From the NCBI GenBank assembly GCA_037974665.1, contig CM075773.1, positions 35,569,080-35,633,079 of the forward strand: a stretch of 64,000 bases of DNA, given 5' to 3'. This document shows, one piece after another, positions 11,251 to 23,484 of the stretch (positions are counted from its first letter, which is position 1; every line of letters begins with the position of its first letter). Both the position numbers and the translations under genes were made by a program. Origin of the DNA: Ehretia macrophylla (Eukaryota; Streptophyta; Magnoliopsida; Boraginales; Ehretiaceae). The notes under the pieces were generated by a model. That model ran no database searches. It was not told where the DNA came from and saw only the letters and a list, made by a program, of their open reading frames with translations.

Positions 11251-12743
11251 TTAGTGGATTCTTCTAATCTTGGAAAACTATTATATGCTGACCTACAACC
11301 CAGTGGAGTTAGATAGTGTAAATTTCTGTTTCCATAAAAGACGTAAGAGCGGATTCAAAATTTTAAAACGGGAGACGTCAAAATTCAAATAAGAACATTT
11401 ATGACAAAAAATAAATAAAAAATAAAAGAGACTGTTAACTTATTTTTAACAATACTACATAAATTTTTTTAAATCCTAAATAACAGTAATTTTTTTTTAA
11501 TAATACTATATAGATTTTTTTGAAAAAAATAATTCCGCCCCTGAAAAGACGTTTATATTCAACCAAAAAAAAAAAAAGTTCACGGAGTATGCTGTATGCA
11601 TCACTGAAAGCGATTCTACACTAGCCACCAGCCATTATGTTTCTGTCTAATTTTAGAAGGCGTAACTTGCGCCGTACTTAATTGCCCTTAATTGAAGATT
11701 GAGGGACCAGGTTCTCTATTACCAAATAGCATTAACGAAACCTGACGCCCCGGAAAAAGATCCTCTTGTTTTCTGATTCAACAATAAAAGACAAAGATTT
11801 CACGGTCAATTTTATATTTAAAGCCTTCGTCTAACAAAATAATTATATTGATATAATGAATTATATTCCATACAATTAACACTATTTACTTGATATACGA
11901 ACATAATATTATAAAAATATTTAAATTTAAAAATTACAACGAAGCATCCGTAAAGTTAAATAGTCAAGAAAACAATCTATCAAAAAATTAAATGCGAATT
12001 ATTAAGTGAATGATTACCTGAAAGTGGATCAACCTGCAGGCTAAGAAAACACCAATGAGTATGCAAAAAATTTGCTGTCTTGTCTTAATCCATATGATTA
12101 GGCATGCTTAAGTGCTTAACTACCTGATTGTTTCGTTCACCCTAGCTGTCATTTAGACAAATTGCTGTCTCATCACACTATTAATTAATCTCCAACGTCT
12201 AATATTTGTCCCATATATTTATATATTCTCAAGAAACATTATATAACAAAAATACCATGATTTTAACAACAAAGAAAAAGAAATAAAAAATCTATCTATA
12301 GTTATAAAGTAAGCAAGTTTATTGTTATCATGCCAATGCTTTATCTATATAATGTTAATCCTAACTTAAAATGAGCTTACCTAATGAATCTCTACCGAAG
12401 ATGGACACGGTCAAAGGGTCGATCTAAGATTTTCATTCAATGATACTAAAAACACATAATTTTTTACTGCTAAATTGATTTTTCAATGGGTGAAATATTA
12501 ACCTTATGACTTGAACAAATTTGGTACATATTCAAAGAAAAATGGAAATATTAGTTTTAGAAAAAAAAAAAATGATTAGAATATATATTTAACCGAACAT
12601 TTATAGATACAAACTTCAGAATTTCTAAGAAACAAAAGAAAGATAATCAGGAAAAAAAAAATAGTAAAAGGGAATGCCAAAACAAAGGAAAAAAAGAAAG
12701 AAATTGCATATGCAAATAGGCCTTACTTGTTAAAACGCACTTT
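11251..12743. other. Intergenic between RNase H remnant and the minus-strand gene
   Basis: Contains a degenerate element at about 11347-11545 beginning gagcggattcaaaatttt and ending ttccgcccctg. This resembles the GGGCGGA...TCCGCCCC repeats also seen near 37835-38000, 39230-39430 and 61557-61800. The rest should hold the 3' UTR of the minus-strand gene ending at 12744; no clear polyadenylation site was fixed. Confidence 0.4.
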
Positions 12744-13640
12744 TTACAATTTGTAGATAATTAGAAAGCATGGTAATACTGCTCGTGAATCATACACTAG
12801 CAACTCGCCATTTTTTCCACTCACTGAGTCATACCCAACTCGTTCTTCGAGCAACGAGTCATACCCGAGTTGATTACAAACTCGCCCCGCGATGACACGA
12901 CAAACCAACATTGCCCTCCTCCCTCTACCACCACCTGCACTCTCGTGTGCACCACCGCTACCAGCAAATGTACATATAGCAGCCCCCTTGCCACCCTGAA
13001 ACGCCCACGCGCCACCAACTAAGTCGTACGCGCCACCGCTTGTGGGTCCTAGACAGTAAAACCTCATCACCTCATTCCCATCCGCAACACACCGCTCCTC
13101 ACAGCCGCCACCCACAGCTGCTCCACCATCAGAAACTGCTCGAGACTTCACGACCTGTCTGTACTCCTCAAACCGGGCCAAAGTTCGGGTCAAGTTCTGC
13201 GCCTTAAATACCATCTCAACCCGACCTGGAAAACTCTTCTCCGACCAGCTCGTATGGAAGATTATCTCCACCACATTACGCGAAGGGTGCCCTCCCGGGA
13301 GCTCAGTGAGCGCCGGAAAGAAACTCTCCACTGCGCGTGACCGGCGCGTGGAGGTCGCAGATTGTACCCTATCACGACCGACGGCCTCTCGAAAAGCGGG
13401 TTCGGGTTTTCTTGAACCGGGGTGCTTGAATGGTGGTTCTCGCGGTTTGGGCTTTTTGGGTTTTCTGCTCTTTGTTGTTTCAACAACATCTTTAAGGCTT
13501 TGAACGCTTTTTCTGCAACTTGCTGAATCAGGTATAAGATGGTGGTAGTGATGATGCTTAGAGGAGGCTGCATGGTGGTCTACGACGTCGTCTAAAGCTC
13601 TCGACTTGCATTGCAGTGATCTCACCCACCCTGCCGTCAT
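12744..13640 (-). CDS. C2H2-like / sulfated surface glycoprotein-like protein (298 aa, intronless)
   Basis: A single-exon gene with ATG at 13640-13638. The start MTAGWVRSLQCKS is the conserved N-terminus of a plant-specific family related to proteins annotated as C2H2-like zinc finger or sulfated surface glycoprotein-like (from memory At4g22560/At4g12450 and relatives). Residues 21-115 are low-complexity, with a His-rich stretch (28-34) and Lys/Pro-rich runs (57-80). The conserved C-terminal domain begins HPSRNVVEIIF (118-128), continues with FPGRVEMVFK (137-146), ARFEEYR, ADGNEVMRFYCLGP (186-199) and GGAWAFQGGKGAAICTF, and ends VLPCFLIIYKL (288-298). No C-x2-C...H-x3-H zinc finger is visible. 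Relatives have been placed near the PARP catalytic fold, but no ADP-ribosylation residues can be asserted. Function unknown. Confidence 0.88.
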   Translation of the reverse strand: MTAGWVRSLQCKSRALDDVVDHHAASSKHHHYHHLIPDSASCRKSVQSLKDVVETTKSRKPKKPKPREPPFKHPGSRKPEPAFREAVGRDRVQSATSTRRSRAVESFFPALTELPGGHPSRNVVEIIFHTSWSEKSFPGRVEMVFKAQNLTRTLARFEEYRQVVKSRAVSDGGAAVGGGCEERCVADGNEVMRFYCLGPTSGGAYDLVGGAWAFQGGKGAAICTFAGSGGAHESAGGGRGRRAMLVCRVIAGRVCNQLGYDSLLEERVGYDSVSGKNGELLVYDSRAVLPCFLIIYKL

Positions 13641-13660
13641 TCTGTAGAACTCTCTCTTTG

Positions 13661-13760
13661 CGTGTCTACAAATATAAATATGTATATATATATTACATAT
13701 ATAGTATATATATAGTTGTGTATAGATATAGTTATATGTATCTATATATAGACATAGAGA
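13661..13760 (-). promoter_or_regulatory. TA-rich core promoter region of the minus-strand gene
   Basis: Reading the minus strand, tatatatagatac-type motifs lie about 100 bp upstream of the ATG, in a run of TA/GTA repeats (13676-13755). A short leader containing gcaaagagagag follows. One of these probably serves as the TATA box, but the tract is too repetitive to choose which. Confidence 0.4.
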
Positions 13761-14220
13761 TTATATGTTGTAGACGTTAATGGCTGTTTAGGTTTGAGCT
13801 GGAAGAGAATATGAAATGGAAGGGACATGGCGCGATATTAAATGAGGGAGCTTGCATGGTGAAGTGAAATGACATGATTGCCCTTCTGAAGACTATTCAT
13901 ATTGTCTTGATACATGAGGAGAAAAAAAAAAAACAAATATTTCATTAAATGATTATGGAAGGTAATACAAGAATTCATCAATGGTTCTTGGGAGGGACTG
14001 ACAAATCTCAGATTTGATGGACCTACACTTTGCATTGGTCGTTAATCATCGGTTGTTTCTTGGTCGGAGTATGTTTTGTTTGACCTTGATGGTCCATGTT
14101 GTCCCATTAATGTTTTCATTTTTCTCCAATAACTCTTCTAAAATATATACAATTAATTAGCTTCACATTATGACATTTAGCTATTTGTAACCCTTTAGTT
14201 AAAAACTAAAAATATCGTTG

Positions 14221-14319
14221 CGCTACATATCTTATTGCAATTGTTAAAATTATTTATAATATTTTTTAACTTTTTTAAATAAGTTTTAAATATTGCAATT
14301 GATAAAAAATGTGATAGTG
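14221..14319. mobile_element. Possible very short CACTA-like MITE
   Basis: The left end gcgctacatatcttattgc and the right end (reverse complement gacactatcacatttttt...) are related and share the ttgcaattg sub-terminal motif found in the element at 15092-15494. Only about 100 bp long. The match to CACTA termini is degenerate, so the family call is tentative. Confidence 0.3.
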
Positions 14320-15091
14320 TCATTTCAAAAATTAAATATTACATCTGGAGTAGTTTAAGGTATAATTAAATAATTAATTAACTCTATTTCAGGTGAGATT
14401 TAAAGTTTTAATGTAATTCTGAACCTTATCAAAACTGATATTGATGATTGAATCGTCCCTACTAGCTGTTGAACATAAGACAAAAGGATTCTCATGAATT
14501 TCACGCTTGAAATTCTGCCTAAATGTCCACTAAATGTTGCACAATGATGAGATTTGAATAATGTAACGTGTGATTATAAAAACGATTTTTATTTTGGCAT
14601 CCATCATTAACTTTTATTATTAGTTGGGGAATCTTTTGAAAGAAGCTTTAAAATTTGTCTTTCGATTTATGGATGTATAATTGTTGTCTTTTGAACAAGA
14701 ATGGGAAAAAGGAAATCATACATTCACTCTAAGATATATTCTTTTATCAATCTTCATCACGGAGAGATTGCTTTAGGCAGAAAATAGTAGTGTTAGCAAA
14801 TTCAGATAGATGAACCTGTTTAATGGGCTAAAGGTTAGTTTAGTGGATGGATCCTCTGGTTATTATGGAGTTCTACTAAAGGTAAACTGTCCAACTTATT
14901 TCATCATAACTGAATAAATAGTTCACCCGCATTGAATCAGCTTCATTAATGTAATAATGCACATTGTTATAACATTGCAAGATGATCAAGTCTGCGTTTG
15001 GTTTAGTTTAGTTTGGTTTGACAAAAGAGCATGAATTCAAAGCTTGACCATACCCTACATTGTCTATTATATTAGTTTTATGAGCTGTCAA

Positions 15092-15494
15092 TACCACAAT
15101 TTTTTTTTTTTTTTATCTATTGCAATATTTAAAATTAATGCAAAAAAACTAAAACCGATGCAAATAACTTTAGCCATTCCATATGGTGTTGTTGCAAATT
15201 CTCTATTACCATGGTTTTTTAAATAATAAGTATATGTTTAAAAACTGTTGCAATTAAATAAAATAAAATTGTTGCAAAAAAAAGTAATTTCACGACCAAT
15301 TATTAATTAAGAAAAAGTGTTAAAAACTTAATTGTTACAATTAAATAAAATTATTGTAAATTTTTTTAATTCATACAATAATTGATTAAAAATCATTGCA
15401 ATAAAACATCTATTGTAACAATATTTTTCATCTTCCGCAACCATTTTTATTTTTCAATTAAAATATTACAAAAAAATATTAAAATGTTGTAGTG
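15092..15494. mobile_element. CACTA-like non-autonomous element
   Basis: The right end aaaatgttgtagtg is the reverse complement of CACTACAAC, the standard end of plant CACTA (CMC/En-Spm) elements. The left end taccacaattttt is a degenerate counterpart. Short sub-terminal repeats of ttgcaa / ttgcaat recur on both strands (for example near 15119, 15194, 15249, 15272 and 15397), as expected for transposase-binding sub-terminal repeats. No transposase is encoded. Left border uncertain. Confidence 0.45.
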
Positions 15495-17487
15495 TCTAAC
15501 TTGGACTTTATCCAATTTTCCCCTAACCAAAACAGTAAAAAGAAGTAAGAAATTCATGTGCATTAAAGTTCTCTAAATATGCGGTTGGTAGATACTTATT
15601 TAAGTCATATGGTAATAAAGACACCTTCTCATTTCAACTAACTTGAATGCTTCCTACCTTTTTTTCTTGCTTAAAAAAGCATCAATTGCGTGTTATAGTG
15701 TTCTTGGTAAGACTGAGGTTTCAAAAGAACAGCAAATTTTGGAGAAGACAACATTTGTTCTTCATCAACTATTTAAGGAACTTTTTTAATTGTCTATTTA
15801 TAATATAGCCCTGCAACTTTATGAAGGAAATCTTTTGGGAACGGGCTGTGTTTTACGAGGACGGTGACCCCTATGATGGTGGAGCTATGCTGCCATTTAC
15901 TTTGCTTTTTTCTATCTAACCTTTGACTGCTTTTATTCCTAGTCCAAGTTTGTCACTTGTGCAAATTATTAGCTTAAGTAAAAAATTTCAAAAAGTCCTG
16001 ATAAATGTATGCGGGGTGTAGACTTTACATATTCGGGACTAGTGGCAATATAAATGGGAGCCGATGAAGGCTCCAATCAGTGAGTCATCACTGGTCTGAA
16101 TTAACATTAAAAATTTTATATTTAAAAAAAAAAAAAATTAAATTATATGTATTTTTTGTTACAAAAATTAATTAGTCTTTACTGAAAAAGAAATATACTT
16201 ATACAGTTTAAAAATTATGTATTTTAACTTTTACTGAAATTTTTTTTTGATTCTGCCCCTGTGGTGGACCACACACCATACGCAACGTGAACCTTTAAAA
16301 CTTTCTCTTAACTTAATTATGTTTTGAGTTAGTTAAAATCCTGCAATTAGTATATGTAATTGTTGACGATTAACGAAACGAGATATGACCAGAAGCTTTT
16401 ACAAAAATGTTTTGACCTCCCCAGGTTTCTATTTCCCTCAGCAACGCAAGTTATAAGTAGTATTAAAGGGCGAAATATTCTACATTTTGTGTTTCTAAGA
16501 ATCATGAATAGTTATGTATATATTCTAACACCTCTAATGTGTGATCACGATCAAATAAATAGATTCTTGAAAACATGGATATATAGTTGCTTACGAAAGT
16601 TTAGTCACATCTAAATGCACATAGTTTTTCAAAGATATAAATAGCTACAAATTTGGACTAAAACCGAACTCAAGTATCATGTCAAGAATCAAAGAATTTT
16701 ATCCTAAAAATCAAATAGTATTAAGTGAAATAACCCAATATCTTATAAATTATCTTAAAATTTATGATTCAAGGGACGAAGAAGTGTATATATTCTAACA
16801 AATTACATTCAATACAAATCAAAGTAAAAATTTGTTAAATAGACCATTGAACAGCATATTCTTTGGGAATGCAAATAATTCTAAAACCATAATTCTAATG
16901 GCTTAATTTGGCTCGTGCATTATCTTTAGAAGTTAACTCTAAGCACAAGAAAAGCCATTTGCACCTGAGGGAGCTCTTTATGATATATTTATGTTAGCAT
17001 CGAGAGGAAAGAAAAGGTTGCCATTTTTAAAGGAGCATTAAAGTAACTTAACTGCAAGATTGGTGCTTTAACGAAAAGACATGACATTAAGTAAGCTGAT
17101 TTTGCTTTGAGTAAAGCTTAAGAAACAGCGACACAAGCAAGGCTACTCTCTCTCTCTGCTCTCCAAAACTGAGTCAAGAGACATATGGCAAGTTGTTGAT
17201 GAGCTTTTTCTGGCCGGTGGCCACGTTGTTTGATTGCTTTCACAGCTCTTGATGGTCAATTTTTACCTATATGTGAAATAAGTAGATATGGGTAGGAGAG
17301 CCCACTTGTTCGCATTTTGTGTTTGAATCAGTTATGAAGTTCATTTTTTGTAAATTTTGTATTCAACTAATTTGAATTATATATCTTTTAAACGGGGTTA
17401 AGTGTCTTGAGTTTAGCACCCTTAGTGTCAATTCAAAAAACATTTTAAGACGAATATCCTGTCAAAAGGACAAAAAGATGGATATAT

Positions 17488-17524
17488 ATTCTTGGCATTT
17501 CAAAAAAAAAAAAAAACATTCTTG
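17488..17524 (+). mobile_element. Possible micro-retroposition scar
   Basis: The 7-mer attcttg at 17488-17494 and 17518-17524 flanks an insert of gcatttc, a run of 15 A and c. It has the same architecture as the scars at 285, 46837 and 60544, but the short duplication makes this one weaker. Confidence 0.35.
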
Positions 17525-18528
17525 TTATATGATTTTTTTTTTTTTTTTCTATCAGTAATGTTGGATCTGTTCTAGCAAACCAACAAAAATATATTTTAGA
17601 TCAACCATGAAAAAATAAAATAAAAAGTCAAGGATAAACTTCCATTTTCTAAAATACTGTTTAGCAAACATTTCGCTCTGAAAGAGGGACTCCGCCCGAT
17701 TATCATTACTAATGGAATTCAAATGTTCTCTAGATTGGTCAGAAAATCCTTTCAGTCAGATAAATGGATTAGGGTGGAATCTTTTATGGGAGTTTGAAAT
17801 CATATAGGAGAGAATAGAAGAATTAAAAGAGAATAGAAGCTGGCAGAGAAAGCATATATATGAAAAAGCACTGAAATTTAAACTACTATTTTGATAGTAC
17901 AAGAGTAGTAAAACGACAACTTCTCTGAGCTTTTCTAGATGTTATATCTAGTAGACCACGCACGACCACAAATACTCAGGTAACAAGTCACTATTTACAA
18001 AAGCTTGCTGTGTAATAAGACAATGGCCTTAGCTTCACTTGAAGGCGACAATAACATTGAGATGTGCGATGCATGTCAATGCTCGTGAAGGTACAAAACA
18101 TGAAAACTCGTGATTGATATAGGCATTCTTAACTCTCTTTAGGTCATAGAAAAAATTAATTCATATGATCATTAGAGTGTACTCTCTTTTTTGATGTTAA
18201 TATATCTGTAAAAACAAATCGAAATGAATAAAATCTATAAGTTAAATGATTAAACGAAAAAATTCTATAAGTTAGATGATTAAACAACAATAGATCAAGT
18301 AAAATGTGGGAGTTTCGATTTATAGTCTACGTACAAAATTTATCTAGGTGTTCAATTCGAAATGTTATAATATTATGAAATAATTCAAATTTAAAATAGT
18401 ATTGTGTCAAATGCTCAACACTTTATTAGCGGCGCATAAACCATATTCGTCAACCAAATTTATTCAGTAGTCAACCTAATTAATTAGTAGGAAAAAATTG
18501 ATATTTTGTTATTTTGGTGATCTTTGTT

Positions 18529-19290
18529 TTATGAAGAATTCTACTTGGCCAAAATGGTGTGTTAGTGGGTACAAACAAACTTGCCTGGCTAGCACTAAAG
18601 AGCAGATTATCGAGAAGATTCAAGCTGACATCTTTGTCAAATTTCATGCAAAACAAGGCTACAACAACTCTAGTATTAATAGACATTTCGCCAATAGAGT
18701 TCATTTGTCTTTGATTTAGGTGGTTTTTCACAATTTCGAGTCTTTGTTGTTTCGAAATGTGATTTCTTCTATGTCTTGAGATTGTTTGTCTTTGTTTGTC
18801 TGTTTGCGGGTTTCGCCTTCATTTTCAGCAGTTTTTTGTATTTGGTCGAATGACCCTCCTTTGTTATGGTTTATTTTTAATGATATTCATTTATCTAGTT
18901 TAGCCAAAAAAAACACTTGCCTAGCCTTTGGAATTCACATTACTCTTCTTCTTCTTCCTTTCGTTTTTTATAACGACATGCAAATTCACATTAAGTAAGA
19001 CTACACTAGTTCCACAACAAGGTTACATACCCAGTGGTGCAATAACACGCCCATTTCATGTTCTATGTTAGTCTAGGACCAAGTAATATATGTGATAGAA
19101 GGACATAAGCTCAAATTCAAAACTTTTAATTATAACGATTAGCTACCCGACCACTTACCTAGTCTTTGGGGGCATCTATCTCATTTTATGTAATCAGAAT
19201 AAGTTTTATCTCTATACTTCATTAATATGGTTGTTTTTGTTTATGAAAAATTTTGCTTCGCCAAAATGGTGTGTTAGTGGGTAGAAACTG
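18529..19290 (+). repeat. Direct repeat around gccaaaatggtgtgttagtg
   Basis: Segments at about 18529-18572 and 19239-19284 are alike (ttatgaagaattct... versus ttatgaaaaatttt..., then an identical core ccaaaatggtgtgttag). The first copy is interrupted downstream by the LINE insertion at 18587-18914. Nature of the repeat unknown. Confidence 0.6.
18587..18914 (+). mobile_element. 5'-truncated LINE 3' end with target duplication
   Basis: The octamer acttgcct at 18579-18586 and 18915-18922 flanks a 328-bp insert ending in tttagcc and a run of 8 A. The first third reads KEQIIEKIQADIFVKFHAKQ, resembling the tail of plant LINE ORF2 after the zinc-binding domain, followed by a stop at about 18717 and an apparent 3' UTR. 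The flanking sequence (atggtgtgttagtggg) recurs without the insertion at 19266-19281, which supports an insertion at this point. Confidence 0.55.
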
Positions 19291-19685
19291 GGTGGGTTGG
19301 GCAAGAGGGGGAATTTGCCAGCCTTTGACCTCACGCCTGGCCCTGGCCTTTGAAATTCAATTGGAGTCACCGGGAATGGTGTTGAATGTACATTGGCGTG
19401 CTTCATTTTCGACCCCCTATATTTTCCACTTTTTACCTTTTATGGCCTTTATTTCACTTTCTTTTCTCTTTTTTGCTCAACATTTGTACTCTACTCCAAT
19501 CACCAATGCATCTCAAACACAGGTTTGGAAACCCCAGGAATTGCTAAGCGAAACTCAAATCTGGCTATATGTCCCTTGTTGGGGCAAAGTGAGTAGCACA
19601 ATTTTCATTCAATTTGTACAACTTCTATGTTCTAAAAGTGCGATGGTATCTCTTGCATAGTGATGTGAGTTGCAACAGTTACTTT

Positions 19686-19879
19686 TTTTTAGATGACATG
19701 AAAATCTAGTTAGTGGAGTCCGACCACTAACTGATAATTAAATCATCGAGTGTAGTAATGCGGTCACACAAGCACAGGTCAGTCAAGAATGAAACTCTAA
19801 AGTAGTGGAGAGTGTCGAACCCGTGACCTTGCAAGTGCGATTTTACCTTCACTATCGCTAGACCATACCCCTAGGACCA
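19686..19879 (-). mobile_element. tRNA-derived SINE, family 1
   Basis: On the minus strand it reads ggggtatggtctagcgatag (A-box TAGCGATAGTGA) and then cacgggttcgacactc (B-box), with the A-rich tail corresponding to the T run near 19683. The duplication ttgcaacagttacttt (19670-19685) versus ttgcgacagttacttt (19880-19895) marks the insertion. A related copy lies at 60540-60801. Confidence 0.75.
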
Positions 19880-22800
19880 TTGCGACAGTTACTTTAATTA
19901 CAAGTGCAAAGCATAGCACATCAGTTCAAACTCATTTTTTGTTTTCTTTTTTATGTTGGGAATGAAACTTCTCCTAAGAGGTTTTTCGGACTTATACCAT
20001 GGGTGTCACCTGAGTCATGAGGCATATGATCACACTTAAAATAGGCATATTCCAAGTTAGTCAAGCAAGGGCCAATCAAGATTGATCTCAAAAAAATTAT
20101 CTTCCTAATTCATTCACATTGATTAAAACGTGAACAAATCTCTCGCTTACACTCTAAACACTGCACCACGGAGCTAACCTTAAAGTTAGTTTAAACAAAT
20201 TGTATGTTAAAGAAAGGGTAACGTTTGATGGAAATTAATAAATTAAATATTCTTGCACGATGCAATATTCCACCAACCCATGCTTCAGAATTCTTAATAC
20301 ATCTTCGGTTACTTTATCTTCATCACGTTCTCCTTTTTTATTCCCTGTTTGTTGATCTTGTTATTCAGTGAAAAGTTGAATCAATTCAATTATTTAAGTC
20401 GGATAGTATTTATTTATGTTAGGATCTGCCGCCCCCTTACTCTCTTTGATCTATAAAAAAATAATAATAATAAAAAAAAAAGTTTGGCTTCAATACAATG
20501 AATTCGGTAAGGTTAGAATATGCCCTATGGTCAATCGAGAGTTCTGTGCCATTTGAACTCAAATCTATTTGACCAGTCTGTAGAAATAACAAGTTGGAAA
20601 AGCAAAAGAACGCTTCGCCTTTTCTTATCTTCTTCCCACCCTACGAGTAGGAGTAGCAAGAGCCCCAAGAAAGCGAGAATTTTCAAGGACTAATGGTAAC
20701 TAAGTACAATATCGTTGTCGTAGTGCTTGATCTCTATGTGCATCATGTCTTAAAATATGGTGGTCATTGCTCGCTAATATGTAGCATTCACGTTCTTTAA
20801 CCCGAATGGTCCATTACTGAGAGAAGTGGTGATCTTGTCTTGCTTACTGGGAGAGAGGAGACTTTTAGACCACCTTTTTTAGCCATATAGTGAGCGATTA
20901 TCCAACATATTAATTTGAATTGATTGATTAGAAAAGTTGATTCTGAAGCATTAGAAGCTAAGTATCCAAAAAAAAAAAAGAGGAATAACGATGAACTTAT
21001 TATTGTGAGAATTCTTAATTCATGAGTCGTGAGGAGGGATTTATGTCACTACATACAGAGTATAAAGTAAATATTGGATTCAAAGTTGTTGTTTAAGAGT
21101 ACAAATTGACCAGAGTTACTCTAAAATACTAGTAAATCTCTACAATAATGTGGAATGAAGTAAAAGAAGTTATATAGAAAAAAAAAAGGGCATGCATAGA
21201 TCATGCGATATAGAATAATTAATATGCTGTCTCTTTTCTTAGGCTCTTTTAATGCTATGTTGGGGCGTAAAAGATCTCTTCTTACTGATTTCCTTTACAA
21301 TATTTCGGCGAGGAGCTGAAGGTGTTCTTAGCTAAACAGAAGAATATACATATATATTTTTTTCCCATTGAGGAATTCCCTTGAAAAGATTTTAAGGTTC
21401 ATTTTAAAAATATCAAATCTCGAAACACATAATGTCTTATTGTTAGTCAAATAAAAACCCTACGGAACTAGTTACAAAGAAATTAATTTTCGCAGCCTAG
21501 CAGCAGTATAGTACTCATCATGTGAACTTTTCGAAATCCTTTTCTTCATGCAGAATTGACTTAGAAGCATTAAATCCCTCTTTTGTTTTTTTGTCCCAAC
21601 CCTACTGGTTCACTAAATTGTTTCTTTCTCTAGTTTTTCATCTATTGGCTGATACCACTAAAGTGTTCATAGGAAGCATCATAAAAAATTGTTAGCAGTT
21701 ATTATTTATGGTCCCATAGCTAGCTTAAATCACTCTCATTCACAATCTTTGTCTTCTATTTATCTTTTTCTTTGAAAAAAAAAATTGATGGAACAGTGCA
21801 ATCATTGCTGTAGCGTCTTTATTTTAAAAATTGCATCAAGTTTCTGATATTTTGTTTTCTACCCCTTTCGAGGTTTGTCATATTCATGTATGCCTACTGC
21901 CTAGCATACTCGAAGGGATGGTGGTGTAGTGTGGCATGGCCAAATGGGCAATTTTAAAATGAATTCTTTTGGAAAGTTTTTCATATTTATGTTAGAGTGT
22001 TAAATTTAGAATATATTATCTCGTTTTTAAAGATGTATGATGTATGATTTATGTTAGTTAGATAAAAAGTCTATCGATACTAGCTCTAAAAAAATTAATT
22101 GTTTAATTGATTCAAATTTGAGATGTGAACTAGTGTTTTTTTTTTTTTTTATACGTCTTAAATACTCTATCATTAAACTAACCCTTCAAGTTAAATTGAC
22201 ATCGACTTGACATGCATAGTATTGTAATATAATTATTTTAAGGACCCTGGTGTCCTCGAATTTAGACAACCTTAGATGCACGGAGTCTGTAATTCATTTG
22301 ATGTGTTGATTCAAATGTGACAATAAATGTATTGTCTTGTAATTCAGTTTAATAAATGCGTGAAACTTTTAATGTTTCTCGATTAATCACATCATAGGGT
22401 TTGTATATAGTTTGAAGTAGAGCTCCTATACTAACCTTATCTGCTGGTAATAATTGACTATTCATTATCACAACGAAAGAATTGCATAAATAGTAACTTT
22501 TTTCTTTTTGTGAAAGATTTTCATTCAATCAGTCAACAATACATAGACATGATTAACTTACGCTTTTTGGGCATGAGCTCTTACTTGCATCCTACTACTT
22601 GGCCTAGGGATTAAATTTGAACGAAAACCTGACAGTATAGCAGTTCATCTTAAAAAAATCAGATAAATTAAGAGTCTGATATCTATTGAAAACTAGAGAA
22701 ATGACTCATGCTAACAACATGTTTCATTATTTTAAAAGGCGGTCAGAATTGAACTAACTATAATATCAGACTAGAATGTAATGATGAAACTAATCCAGTT

Positions 22801-23015
22801 GTTATAATTAAAAGAATTTTATGAAATTTGTGGGTTGAGTCTGGAAGATCTTTTGGGACCTCTTCATTTTGCCATGATGATCAGAAACAATTTTTAGTTC
22901 AGAAGGTTTTTAATCCAAGCTTAACTATTTGTTAGGTTGTCAAGTGACAAACAAATATTTTCATTTTATAAAGTTAAAAACATAATTGATGCCATGTGTT
23001 TTTTTCGTAATGGTC

Positions 23016-23061
23016 AACACATAATCATTGTTGAACCCCCAAAAAACACATAATCATTGTT
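23016..23061 (+). mobile_element. Micro-insertion with 17-bp duplication
   Basis: The 17-mer aacacataatcattgtt occurs at 23016-23032 and 23045-23061, separated by gaacccccaaaa. A perfect 17-bp duplication around a 12-bp A-ended insert again suggests a nearly completely truncated retroposon. Confidence 0.55.
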
Positions 23062-23448
23062 AATCTTCAAATTTTTTCATATTAGTGGGAGATTTTCATT
23101 GAGAATATGACTATGCACTCATGGATGCATGCTTTTACTATATTAGACATGCAATGATTCGGACAATGACAAAACAATGTGTTAACAAAACAAAATTTTC
23201 TTCCTAATGTGATGATGATTCTGACGTCTATATGAGGTCAAATTTATCTAGTGTACTAGAGCTAAATCTGTCATCAGGGTTGTAATTGGATCTAGTCCGT
23301 CGGACTCAAATACTACTTTCATATAATATGGTGAGTTCATATTATGTGAGTCTTATTAATATAGAAAGACATTTAGATTTGAACTCAAATATTTTTCCTG
23401 TTATAAAATAACTTTGAAATTCTCTAACTCACTTGCCGGTGATAAAAA

Positions 23449-23484
<36 letters not shown>
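23449..23484. repeat. (CT)n microsatellite
   Basis: About seventeen CT units interrupted by one ttt. Confidence 0.9.

Larger units (their letters stand above)
13761..18480. other. Gene-poor AT-rich stretch with transposon debris
   Basis: No gene was recognised. Contents that can be named are two CACTA-like mini-elements (14221-14319 and 15092-15494), an AT-rich repeat with a diagnostic tctgcccctg end near 16253, and a poly(A) scar at 17488-17524. Poly-T/poly-A runs occur near 15101, 16126 and 17530. Confidence 0.5.

Noticed and set aside
12821..13573. Additional frames overlapping the minus-strand 298-aa gene
   Set aside because: Frame shadows; only the 298-aa frame has the conserved family N- and C-termini.
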